Notes under the pieces: generated by a model
Told to the model about the DNA's origin: nothing
Seen by the model: the letters and a program-made list of their open reading frames with translations, nothing else
Database searches by the model: none
Program-made: the position numbers and the translations under genes
Source of the DNA: CAYSDH01 sp964429805
GTDB lineage: Bacteria; Bacteroidota; Bacteroidia; Flavobacteriales_D; JABDKJ01
DNA: 56,180 nt
Direction: 5' to 3'
Assembly: GCA_964429805.1 (NCBI GenBank)
Contig: CAYSDH010000013.1
Span: 1 to 56,180, forward strand
Part shown: in pieces, positions 1 through 7,863 of the stretch
Layout: every line of letters starts with the position of its first letter
How positions within the stretch are numbered: position 1 is the stretch's first letter

Positions 1-2452
1 CAGTTACACCCGCGCTCACTTCCGTATTTACAAAAGAAGTGGTGCGACCTATAGTCGAGTCAGGTAAGAATACAAACTGCTCCCCGATTGCCGTAGCTGT
101 CAAATACTCCACGGTTCCGTCTCCTTGTAGCCCGTTGAAGTTGAGTATCACCTTGTCCGTGAAGTTTGACTTGCCTTGGTATGAGGCTAGTCCACCGCCA
201 CTCGTATTCATCTCAAATCCGAGTGAGTAATCTTCTTGAACTCGCAACGGCTCACGTATGTCTGGGAAAATACCGCCTGAGTGCAGTGTTCCGTCAAGCT
301 GAATGTTATTGGCCACAAAGTTGTCTAGACTGTCTAGCGTAAAGGGTTCTACTGAGAAAAAGAAGTTCTCTCTGTCATACGCGCCTCCTTGAATCTTGGA
401 ATTGTCATAATAAACAAATGACTCTCTGGTACAATCAAAAACCGGAAACTCGGGATATTCCTCTTGCTTCAGCCCTGACTTGTTTTTGGGGTTGTCTATA
501 TATAGTACCCCTTCTCCGTTTTCGATTACGTTTTTTACCCGCACCATTCTCGGACGATCACCTTTGGCATCAAACTCTTCTACTCTTAATCGAACAGAAT
601 CAATCTGTGCCATCTCAACATTAAATGCTTCGTAGTTGAACTTACACTCCTTGCTATATAGTTCGATATTACCCGCCACAATGGCTCCGTCAAAGAGGAA
701 GTCTCTGTTTTGCTTGACCGTCAGCTCCTTTCTGTCTGGATAGATGGTCACTTTTTGAGAATCACTTAACTGAATCTTGGACACACCTTTAAGTAAGAGA
801 TCATAATTAACGAGGTTGAGTGTCCCGTTATGATCAGAGCCTATGCTCGAATTAAAGAGCACAATGTCATAGTCTCTTTTACCGGCTCTGTCCATGACAT
901 AATCATCAAGCTTGTCTCTGACAATTACGTATTCTTGCTCTAGGAAATACTCGAGAAATCCTTGATTGGCAAGTATTATAAGCTGTTTCTTGGCATCTGC
1001 CTTAGGCAATCTCGTAGCTCGAGCGTAGTCTTCTACTGAGAACTCCACTCCCACTTGTTTGACCAGGTCTCGCACCCTGACTAGCGGATTAATGGGGTCA
1101 ATACCTTGCAGCGCGTAGTATCTTCTTTCTTTATAGTAGTCTTTTGACTCAAATGCGGCTTTGGTGTTGGAACTACCAAAGAGGTTACCCATTTTGATTA
1201 CTGGGTCATCAGTATTCCAGTACATGACCTCAAAGTACATGTCGAGGTTGTGAAAGGAGTTGTAAAACGGACTCTTTGACAGGCCTTCATCTGCTCTGGT
1301 CAAGGTCATTTGCTTTTTCTCCTTCATGAACTTGAGCTGCACGCTAGGGTGAGTGATTGAGTCTTCTGAAAGATAAATTGTGACTCTCGCATTATCAGAA
1401 GCCACTTTGTCTGGTCTGATGGTATAGACCAGCGACTTGGCGACCATAAACTCCTTGTCGTCTCTATACACGATAAGCTTTGCCGGTTGCTCTAAGGTAC
1501 CTGACCCGATGAGTCGGTTTCCCTTCATGGTAAATCCACCATCATAGTCCATGTTTTTGACAATGTCTTTAATCAAGAATCGCTGCTCATAGGACTCAAA
1601 CAAGGGGTATGACGTAGAGTTTGCGTCCTTACCGGCAATAATTTTATCACTGACCTTACCGAGCAGTGGCTCAGGGAAAAAGTCATTGTGAAAGAGTGCG
1701 GAGTCAATCTCAAAATTAGATGCCGTGAGCTCCACTTTGTAGTTGAAGACTTCTGCAAAGGTCTTTGTTTCGTCCATGCCGGCTCGCTCCCAGGTTACGA
1801 CTCCACCTTTTCCTTTCCACATTTTAGAAAGTGGATAATAGACTCCTTCTGTGTCCTTAATGATTGAGCTATCTCTCTTGGCGTAACAGACTAGCTTTCC
1901 TTTTGGAAAAATGACCATCGGCACCTTGTCGTATTTCAATTGGAAATTTTCAGTCTTGTTTTTCCAAGTAAGGGTGCTTTTGGTAAAGATTATTCCTTCA
2001 GCATGCAGGTCATTCATGCGTAAGATGAACTCTTTATACTTTGACTTGCTCCCTTTGGCCGTGGCTTTCATGGCTTTTACCCATGCTTCATTATGGGCGG
2101 CATCACCTTTGGCATCAATGGCCATGGCGGTATTAAAGAATGCTTCAAACTCTGGAAAAGGTCTAAACCTCTTTTTGAGCAAATCATCTCCTATAATGTA
2201 AATTTCCCGCCTACGACCGTCAGTCATGGCCGGGTCATTCCACCAAGGGGCAAACTTTGATTCAATAAATTCTTTGGCTTTTTTCTTGTCAGCGCTACTA
2301 AACATGTCAATGACTTGCTTTTGAAACGCGGCTTGTTCCTTGGAGAAAGCCTTGATGACTTGTCCGTAGGAAATTTGGGGTATCAGGAATCCAAACAGAC
2401 AGTATAGCACAGCTGTTTGCCCTAATCCTTTAATAGTTTTAGTGCAGTCCAA
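1..2452 (-). CDS. Large exported protein of unknown function, partial (3' end outside window)
   Basis: An uninterrupted minus-strand frame of about 817 codons runs from the prmA 3' end off the left edge, so the C-terminus is missing. I place the start at a TTG at 2452, inside the last codons of prmA. It gives a lysine-bearing N-terminus followed by a hydrophobic stretch ending near ISYG-Q, a plausible signal peptide for residues 1-30. A GTG at 2410 is the alternative. The mature part is rich in charged and aromatic residues, with many short beta-like stretches (for example KIQLSDSQKVTIYPDRKEL) and no transmembrane segment after the signal. I recognise no catalytic motif or named domain. It is the last gene of the tpiA-prmA operon in this window. 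An envelope or periplasmic location is inferred from the signal alone. Confidence 0.75.
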   Translation of the reverse strand, partial: MDCTKTIKGLGQTAVLYCLFGFLIPQISYGQVIKAFSKEQAAFQKQVIDMFSSADKKKAKEFIESKFAPWWNDPAMTDGRRREIYIIGDDLLKKRFRPFPEFEAFFNTAMAIDAKGDAAHNEAWVKAMKATAKGSKSKYKEFILRMNDLHAEGIIFTKSTLTWKNKTENFQLKYDKVPMVIFPKGKLVCYAKRDSSIIKDTEGVYYPLSKMWKGKGGVVTWERAGMDETKTFAEVFNYKVELTASNFEIDSALFHNDFFPEPLLGKVSDKIIAGKDANSTSYPLFESYEQRFLIKDIVKNMDYDGGFTMKGNRLIGSGTLEQPAKLIVYRDDKEFMVAKSLVYTIRPDKVASDNARVTIYLSEDSITHPSVQLKFMKEKKQMTLTRADEGLSKSPFYNSFHNLDMYFEVMYWNTDDPVIKMGNLFGSSNTKAAFESKDYYKERRYYALQGIDPINPLVRVRDLVKQVGVEFSVEDYARATRLPKADAKKQLIILANQGFLEYFLEQEYVIVRDKLDDYVMDRAGKRDYDIVLFNSSIGSDHNGTLNLVNYDLLLKGVSKIQLSDSQKVTIYPDRKELTVKQNRDFLFDGAIVAGNIELYSKECKFNYEAFNVEMAQIDSVRLRVEEFDAKGDRPRMVRVKNVIENGEGVLYIDNPKNKSGLKQEEYPEFPVFDCTRESFVYYDNSKIQGGAYDRENFFFSVEPFTLDSLDNFVANNIQLDGTLHSGGIFPDIREPLRVQEDYSLGFEMNTSGGGLASYQGKSNFTDKVILNFNGLQGDGTVEYLTATAIGEQFVFLPDSTIGRTTSFVNTEVSAGVT

Positions 2453-3249
2453 TGGTCTCGTGTTTTCATTTCAGCGAAGTGGGCACCCCACTTCTCAGCA
2501 TGTTTTACGAGCAAATCACAATCTTGTTCGTAAAAACCACTAAGAATTAGGCTTCCGCCTGGTTTCACGCTTTTGACGAGAACCTCCATCTCATCTAAAA
2601 GGGCATTCATATTAATATTAGCTAAGGTAACGTGGTAGGCTTCGGTGCCTATCTCCTGTATATCAGCTTTTTCAACACCTATATGAACACAAGAATTATG
2701 CTGAATATTCTCTTTCGCATTTTCAACGATGTAGTCTTCTATGTCTGTAGCCACTATTTCTACTGCACCTTTCTTCTCTGCAAGGATGGCCAACACCCCT
2801 GTTCCGGTCCCCACATCAAGAAGATGCTGGCCTGTCAAATCCATGTCGAGTAGATACTCGACCATCAGACCAGTAGTTTGATGATGACCGGTACCAAAGG
2901 ACATTTGAGGCTGAATGATGAGCTCAAACTCATGACTGGAATCCGCCTCATGAAATGGCGCCCTTATCAGGCAACGATTCGCAATCAACACTGGGTCAAA
3001 CGAGTCTTCCCATTTCTGGTTCCAATTCTCATCAGGGAGTACTTCTACCTGAGTATCGACACTTAAACTATCTATTGCAATAACTTCTGTTAGCGACTCG
3101 CTGTCAAAGTTTTGCGACCTGACATAAGCCTCCACACCACTATCTGTATCAACAAAACTCTCAAACCCAATGTCAGCCAACACAGCCACTATTATTTCCC
3201 TTCCAGGCACAAGTGGCTCGATGGTCAAAGTTACCTTCGTGTAAGTCAT
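2422..3249 (-). CDS. prmA: Ribosomal protein L11 methyltransferase
   Basis: PrmA transfers methyl groups from S-adenosylmethionine to lysines and the N-terminus of ribosomal protein L11 in the cytoplasm. The 275-residue product has the PrmA substrate domain (about 1-90), the conserved FGTGHHQTT at 118-126, SAM motif I DVGTGTG at 145-151 and the NIN post-motif at 211-213. The length is close to the family norm of 280-300. Its ATG overlaps the tpiA stop by 4 bases (ATGA), implying translational coupling. Its own 3' end overlaps the predicted start of the following large exported gene by about 30 bases. Identification is firm. Confidence 0.95.
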   Translation of the reverse strand: MTYTKVTLTIEPLVPGREIIVAVLADIGFESFVDTDSGVEAYVRSQNFDSESLTEVIAIDSLSVDTQVEVLPDENWNQKWEDSFDPVLIANRCLIRAPFHEADSSHEFELIIQPQMSFGTGHHQTTGLMVEYLLDMDLTGQHLLDVGTGTGVLAILAEKKGAVEIVATDIEDYIVENAKENIQHNSCVHIGVEKADIQEIGTEAYHVTLANINMNALLDEMEVLVKSVKPGGSLILSGFYEQDCDLLVKHAEKWGAHFAEMKTRDHWTALKLLKD

Positions 3250-3998
3250 TCTGCTGCAGAAATAATGGCCTTAAAACTGTCGTATTTCAGCGAAGCTCCA
3301 CCAACCAAACCACCATCAATGTCTGACTGCTGAAATAGCTCTTTTGCATTTGCAGGCTTCACACTGCCACCATATAAGATTCGCACCTGCTGAGCCACAT
3401 CTGAATCATGCAGCGACAAGATTATGCCTCTGATAAAGGCGTGCATTTCTTGAGCTTGTTCAGGCGAGGCAGTTTCGCCCGTTCCGATGGCCCATACTGG
3501 CTCATAGGCAATAATCACTTCTTTCACCTCCTTTGAGTCGAGGCTAGACAAACCTTTGACTACTTGCTCATTGACCACTGAGAAGTGCTCACCAGCCTTT
3601 CTTTGCTCTAAACTCTCTCCGCAGCACAAGATGGGCGTGATTCCTTTATCCATGGCCGCACGGACCTTCTTTGAGACCGTCTCGTCTGTTTCTCCAAAGA
3701 GCGCTCGCCTTTCTGAATGCCCGATGATCACGTGACTCACTTTAATGGAAGCGAGCATTGACATGGATATTTCACCGGTGAATGCTCCATTCTCTTCGTA
3801 ATGGCAGTTTTGAGCCGCCAACTTAATAGAGCTGATGTTGGCTGTAGAAAACTGAGAAAGATATGCTGTTGGCGCTGAGACTATTAGCTCCGTACGCTCA
3901 TCTTTATAGACGATGCTCTTTAGGTCGGAAAATAAGCTCCGCGCTTCGTCATAATTCAAATTCATCTTCCAATTTCCTGCAACTACTTTCTTTCTCAT
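3246..3998 (-). CDS. tpiA: Triosephosphate isomerase
   Basis: This enzyme interconverts dihydroxyacetone phosphate and glyceraldehyde 3-phosphate in glycolysis and gluconeogenesis. From the ATG at 3998 the protein is 250 residues, the normal TIM-barrel length. It shows the catalytic Lys11 (AGNWKMN), His94 (IGHSERR) and Glu166 (AYEPVWAIGTG) and the phosphate loop GGSVKPANA near 210-218. A TTG five codons upstream (4013) overlaps the permease stop and would add MKKET. I prefer the ATG because MRKKVVAGNWKMN is the usual N-terminus. Linkage to a BT_3928-like gene upstream and prmA downstream is a recurring Bacteroidota arrangement. Confidence 0.95.
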   Translation of the reverse strand: MRKKVVAGNWKMNLNYDEARSLFSDLKSIVYKDERTELIVSAPTAYLSQFSTANISSIKLAAQNCHYEENGAFTGEISMSMLASIKVSHVIIGHSERRALFGETDETVSKKVRAAMDKGITPILCCGESLEQRKAGEHFSVVNEQVVKGLSSLDSKEVKEVIIAYEPVWAIGTGETASPEQAQEMHAFIRGIILSLHDSDVAQQVRILYGGSVKPANAKELFQQSDIDGGLVGGASLKYDSFKAIISAAE

Positions 3999-4009
3999 TG
4001 TTTCTTTTT

Positions 4010-5299
4010 TCAATCGCTTACTCTGATTCGTGGGTCTAAAATCCCATAAATGATGTCAACCGCGATGTTAATGATGACAAATATGCTTGAAATAACAATG
4101 ACCGAACCGATGACTAAAGGAAAATCCTCGTTAATCAGCGCTTCGTATACACGCAAGCCCAGCCCCTGCCATCCAAAAATAAACTCGATGAACACGGCTC
4201 CTGCCAGCAGCGAAGCGAACCAACCCGACACAGCCGTTACAAGAGGGTTTAGGGCATTTCTAAAGGCATGTCTCATGACCACTTGCCACTGGTTAAGTCC
4301 TTTTGCTTTTGCTGTTCTCACGTAATCAGAGGACAGCTCTTCGAGCAGAGAATTGCGCATGAGCTGAGTCACCACGGCTAAAGGCCTGATACCGAGAGTA
4401 ATCATAGGCAGAATAAGGTTTCTGGGAGAAAGGTATCGGCCTTCAAACACGTCAATGTCGTACAGTGAGCCTGCTTGGTTCAAATATGTACCCGGCAGCT
4501 TGAGGTAACTCTGGCCAAATGGAAGAATGTTAATACCAAAGACCATGTCAAGCAGCATCAAGACAAACCAGAGCCCAAGGCCAGCGATAAGACCTTTAAA
4601 AGCTACAGTGAGCAGTGCTGTCCAATTCCGCTTTTCACTCTTGAATAAGCTGATAGACAAATAAATAGCCATAATGACGAACGGGAGTGCTGGAATTTGA
4701 ACCGCAGAATACCAGAGAAGTCCTCCAATCCAAGAGATGATGATTGCCATATAAAAAGATGGTGCGGACATGCCAAGCACTGCAAAGATGAGTGAAGAGC
4801 GGTCAAAAAAGGAATCTTTCCAGACTGCTGACAAGATGCCCAAGAACATGCCGACAACCAAGGCAAAACCGATTGCTGCGATGGCCAGAATGGCGGTGGC
4901 CGGCAAGGCCTCTGCGATTATGGCACTGACCTCTCGCTTTGATTGGTAGGACCTTCTGAGGTAAGGCGCCTTTATAAAAAGTGCCCTGTCTCCCAATGAC
5001 AAGACTTTATGCCCTCCATAGGTAGACTCTGTGTAGTAGATATGGCTCGATTCATTTTTCGTGCTGTGCACAGACAAAGGCGATAAGTCATTGACATAGA
5101 GCAGATAACGCTTGACAAAAGGCAAGTCATAGCCTAGATCCTTCTTTACTGCAGCAATGGCCTCAGGTGTGGCGCGCTGGCCAAGAAGCATTTGGGCTGG
5201 GTCGCCAGGTTTTAGAAAGAAAATGACAAACACCAAGGTGACTACTCCCCACAGAACAGTCGTACCATAAATTAAGCGCTTGAAGATGAAACTCAGCAT
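4010..5299 (-). CDS. Oligopeptide/dipeptide-type ABC transporter permease (DppB/OppB family)
   Basis: An inner-membrane permease subunit of a peptide/nickel-type ABC importer. The N-terminus has the characteristic first helix plus FLKPGDPAQ (residues 5-35). The C-terminal BPD_transp_1 domain contains the EAA-like coupling loop around 322-350 (DYVRTAKAKGLNQWQVV, then RNALNPL) and the GLGLRVYEALINEDFPLV ending. At 429 residues it is about 100 longer than typical OppB/DppB. The extra hydrophobic material lies at roughly 191-290 in the middle of the permease domain. No partner permease (OppC type), ATPase or binding protein is nearby, so the partners must be elsewhere. Its start lies 2 bases past the preceding stop and its stop lies 11 bases before the tpiA ATG. 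Confidence 0.87.
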   Translation of the reverse strand: MLSFIFKRLIYGTTVLWGVVTLVFVIFFLKPGDPAQMLLGQRATPEAIAAVKKDLGYDLPFVKRYLLYVNDLSPLSVHSTKNESSHIYYTESTYGGHKVLSLGDRALFIKAPYLRRSYQSKREVSAIIAEALPATAILAIAAIGFALVVGMFLGILSAVWKDSFFDRSSLIFAVLGMSAPSFYMAIIISWIGGLLWYSAVQIPALPFVIMAIYLSISLFKSEKRNWTALLTVAFKGLIAGLGLWFVLMLLDMVFGINILPFGQSYLKLPGTYLNQAGSLYDIDVFEGRYLSPRNLILPMITLGIRPLAVVTQLMRNSLLEELSSDYVRTAKAKGLNQWQVVMRHAFRNALNPLVTAVSGWFASLLAGAVFIEFIFGWQGLGLRVYEALINEDFPLVIGSVIVISSIFVIINIAVDIIYGILDPRIRVSD

Positions 5300-5301
5300 A
5301 C

Positions 5302-6654
5302 CTACTTCAGCAGGCTGTTCACTTCCTCCATATCAGGAATGCTAGTGTTTGGCCACTTACCAAGCACCATTCCTTTTTTCATGAGGACCAAGCCAGGATT
5401 AGATCTGACTACTGTCTTGAGGACCTTTCCGTCTCCAATAAACACCGGGAAGGCGAGTTGATTTTCATGTCTACTAATCTCGACCTCGTTAGTCGGTGAT
5501 GAGGAAATACCAAAGATGGCTCCCCCCTGCTTCTCCCAGTCTGCGGTGAGCTTTCCGATTTCTTTCATGGCCGCATTATCTGCTTTGGTGACGTCATAGG
5601 AGATGACCATCAATACTGGCTTGTCATTGTCTAGTAGAATGTCATTGACATCACTTCCTTGTTCATCTTCGATTCTAAAGTCGGTGATTAGCGGCTCATA
5701 TCCATCAGCTACCTTGTATGACTCGCCTTGAGCCTCTACAAAGTCCCAGTCTTGGTAGAGCTTTTGGCTAGAGTACACATCACTTCTGAAGACTTTCTCT
5801 TCTCCAGATTGCTTGTTTTTAAGCAAATAGTCTGTGGCATAGACTGGAGCCTTAAGACCGAGCTCTTCTGCGGTTTTCATTCCCTCTGGTATGCTCATAT
5901 CAACAGCATAAGGGCGATAATCTCGCGCTGGCAGGTACTGGTTACAGTACCAAGTAAACAGAATGGCCAAGAGCGCCACCATTGCTGCGATGGTCCAGTC
6001 AGCATTGTCTTTGAGTCTCTTGATGAGGAGATAACCTGCGAAGCAGACCAAGGCAAAGATTACTGGAAAGTACCATCCAAAGACCCAACTCAACAGGGCA
6101 ATGAAGATTAACGAACCTGGCAGCAGGACACGATCTTGCTCAATGGTATTGAGTGAGATTTTAGATCTAGAGAAGAAAATAGGCAATAAGAAAATCCCTA
6201 GAATGAGGTCTTTGTAGAAGGACTCCCACGGAGTGAGGCTTCGTCCGAGCGAACCTTTCATGGCGTCTCCAAAGCAACCACAGTCGGTGACACAGGTGAC
6301 GGGGCGCTCTTCACTGACACCGTTAATCATAGTCATGTAGGTGTCGCTCTCGTTGCAGGTGGCTGTGTAGAGCGTCAACCAGGCAAAGAAGACAGTGAGG
6401 ATAAGAAGTAACCAAGTGGTCAGCTTCATCTTTCCTCCAAAAATGACAGCAAAGCCAAGCACTATCTCTGCGAGACAGGCCAGCACACCTAGTATGAGGG
6501 CATAGTCCTCTAGAAACGGAAGGTTGAGTGCGCTCTCTGCAAAGTACTCTTGCAGCTTATATGAAAATCCTTTTGGGTCATTGGCTTTAATGATGCCCGA
6601 TACCACAAATAAAGATCCGACAAATATTCGACAGAAGTATAAGAGTCCTTTCAT
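5302..6654 (-). CDS. BT_3928-like membrane protein: DoxX/MauE-type domain plus C-terminal redoxin-like domain
   Basis: I take the ATG at 6654 (MKGLLYFCRIFVGSLF), giving 450 residues. The longer frame to 6783 only adds an unlikely cysteine-rich tail. Residues 1-150 form a four-helix DoxX/MauE-like bundle with a DCGCFGD cysteine motif after the third helix. Two to four more helices follow (about 175-265), then a roughly 150-residue thioredoxin-fold-like region (VLMVISYDVTKAD, later GLVLMKKGMVLGKW). That region has no CxxC, so classical disulfide exchange there is doubtful. MauE-type proteins are linked to redox maturation of periplasmic proteins, so a redox role here is inference. It heads the permease-tpiA-prmA operon, matching BT_3928 neighbourhoods in Bacteroidota. 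A TACATTTG element lies 19 bases upstream of the ATG. Confidence 0.85.
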   Translation of the reverse strand: MKGLLYFCRIFVGSLFVVSGIIKANDPKGFSYKLQEYFAESALNLPFLEDYALILGVLACLAEIVLGFAVIFGGKMKLTTWLLLILTVFFAWLTLYTATCNESDTYMTMINGVSEERPVTCVTDCGCFGDAMKGSLGRSLTPWESFYKDLILGIFLLPIFFSRSKISLNTIEQDRVLLPGSLIFIALLSWVFGWYFPVIFALVCFAGYLLIKRLKDNADWTIAAMVALLAILFTWYCNQYLPARDYRPYAVDMSIPEGMKTAEELGLKAPVYATDYLLKNKQSGEEKVFRSDVYSSQKLYQDWDFVEAQGESYKVADGYEPLITDFRIEDEQGSDVNDILLDNDKPVLMVISYDVTKADNAAMKEIGKLTADWEKQGGAIFGISSSPTNEVEISRHENQLAFPVFIGDGKVLKTVVRSNPGLVLMKKGMVLGKWPNTSIPDMEEVNSLLK

Positions 6655-6672
6655 GCTGACTAATGATTTACC

Positions 6673-6680
6673 CAAATGTA
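6673..6680 (-). promoter_or_regulatory. Candidate -7 promoter element (TACATTTG) for the BT_3928-tpiA-prmA operon
   Basis: On the minus strand TACATTTG fits the Bacteroidota sigma -7 consensus TAnnTTTG and lies about 19 bases before the ATG at 6654. No TTTG is present 19 bases further upstream, so only half of the consensus is supported. Confidence 0.4.
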
Positions 6681-7223
6681 AAACCCTCGCCTTTGACGCG
6701 GGTGGCTTTAACAAAAATTTATCACAGCATGTGGTGTGGAACTTGGCGATGAGGCATGGCCATAAAACAGAAACGGAAAACACCCTTGCGAGTATCTTCC
6801 GTTTATTTCATCAACACCGTAATGCTAATCAAATCATCAAGTTACAGTTCTGAACTTTTATAGATTTAAATCAAAAGACTCAATCTACTCTCTTACATGA
6901 CCTTGGCCGAAACCGTTTCTCAGATGATGGGTTGACAATCTGTTAGTTTCCTCACGGTCGCTTTCAAACTATCCATCTTTGAACACAAGGGCCTGAAATC
7001 ACTTTCGTTCTTTCTAGTTGTATCTCCATGAGTTACCACTCATTTTGACGATATCGGACTTTATATATCCCGAACAACCAAGTAATGCTCCTCTAGGCAG
7101 CAGTTCGTATCTCTCACTTGCTTGACGCAAACTTAATAAGGTGATGAGCAAGAGAAAGACAGATTGGGTTCAGAATTTTGCACAATAGCCCCACATACTT
7201 TTGAACAATTTGCCTTAGGGCAC
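6681..7223. other. Gene-free stretch with no recognised content
   Basis: Between the BT_3928-type operon promoter and the terminator of the small winged-helix gene I see no credible protein-coding frame on either strand, no tRNA-like fold and no known RNA motif. There is a small hairpin ATGAGT-TACC-ACTCAT at 7028-7043. A minus-strand 21-codon frame (6964-7029) starts beside it and is too short to call. A TACTTTTG element on the plus strand at 7196-7203 matches the promoter -7 consensus but points towards the convergent gene 7279-7536 and lacks a -33 partner. The stretch could hold a small RNA or a decayed element, but nothing shows this directly. Confidence 0.4.
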
Positions 7224-7256
7224 AAAAAAAATCCCCATGCCAGAGCAAGGGGATTT
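7224..7256 (-). terminator. Rho-independent terminator of the 7279-7536 gene
   Basis: On the minus strand AAATCCCC pairs perfectly with GGGGATTT (arms at 7249-7256 and 7229-7236). It is followed at once by a run of T (complement of the A tract 7224-7230). It lies 23 bases after the stop of the small gene. Confidence 0.85.
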
Positions 7257-7278
7257 AAATCCTGTAAGGAAAAGAATG

Positions 7279-7536
7279 CTATTGAACAGACTCAAAGTTG
7301 AGCTGGACACGACCTCTTTTGGTAAGAGTGTATCCGTTTCTATTCACTAGGTACTCATCAATGTATAGTTTCGTAATTCGCTCGCCAATTCTTCCATGAC
7401 CAATTGATAGTGATTGGTCGTTTTCAATGCGTTTCCAAAATTCACGCTCTAACTCAGCCAACCTGATGTTAGAAGAGAAGCCTTTTTCTTTGTGATCGTG
7501 GATTATCTGAAGAATTAAAAAGTCGTACTTGTCCAT
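7279..7536 (-). CDS. Small winged-helix-like protein, function unknown
   Basis: An 85-residue cytoplasmic protein starting MDKYDFLILQIIHDHKEKG. The pattern of helix (1-18), helix (24-40), helix (48-62) and a hydrophobic strand pair ending NGYTLTKRGRVQL resembles a winged helix-turn-helix of the kind seen in small DNA-binding regulators, where the 'wing' reads GYxLTxxG. No ligand or dimerisation domain follows. It is monocistronic with its own strong terminator, and a TACATTTG element lies about 100 bases upstream (7637-7644). A DNA-binding role is inferred from the secondary-structure pattern only, and the target is unknown. Confidence 0.7.
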   Translation of the reverse strand: MDKYDFLILQIIHDHKEKGFSSNIRLAELEREFWKRIENDQSLSIGHGRIGERITKLYIDEYLVNRNGYTLTKRGRVQLNFESVQ

Positions 7537-7863
7537 AGTGTTTCGAAATATTTTGAGGTTAATTGACGTGTTTTTTCAGTGTATCAACAGAGAGGTGAAA
7601 ACATCATTCATCTATCTGAATCGTTAAGCAACTCTTCAAATGTAGAAGTTATCAAACGCCATGGAGAGTAGTGTTGACAAGTATTGAAAACAAATTGAGA
7701 GCGATTTTTATCGCTTGTTTCTCAGTCGATTAGTCGATGTCAATTCAATCTTAATAACTAATGAAAAAAAGTTGAGGCCCGCTATTGTAAAAGCAGATTA
7801 CGCCAAAATCACGTCAATTTTGGGAATGCAATTTAGACTTTAAGTATTGACATTCAGCCTAAA
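7537..7863. promoter_or_regulatory. AT-rich intergenic region with repeated AATTGACGTG motif
   Basis: This is the leader region of the small winged-helix gene and the 3' flank of the SirB1-like gene. The 10-mer AATTGACGTG occurs on the plus strand at 7561-7570 and on the minus strand at 7810-7819. The second copy sits inside a perfect hairpin CCAAAAT-N7-ATTTTGG (7803-7823). A minus-strand TACATTTG (7637-7644) fits the -7 promoter consensus, giving a leader of about 95 bases for the gene starting at 7536. No coding frame is credible here. Confidence 0.4.

Noticed and set aside
39..2201. Several plus-strand frames in the first 2.2 kb (39-230, 418-624, 1911-2201)
   Set aside because: They lie opposite the continuous minus-strand frame of the large exported protein, which has consistent signal-peptide and composition features.
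7028..7043. ATGAGT-TACC-ACTCAT hairpin as a terminator or riboswitch
   Set aside because: Only a 6-bp stem with no U tract or conserved flanks.
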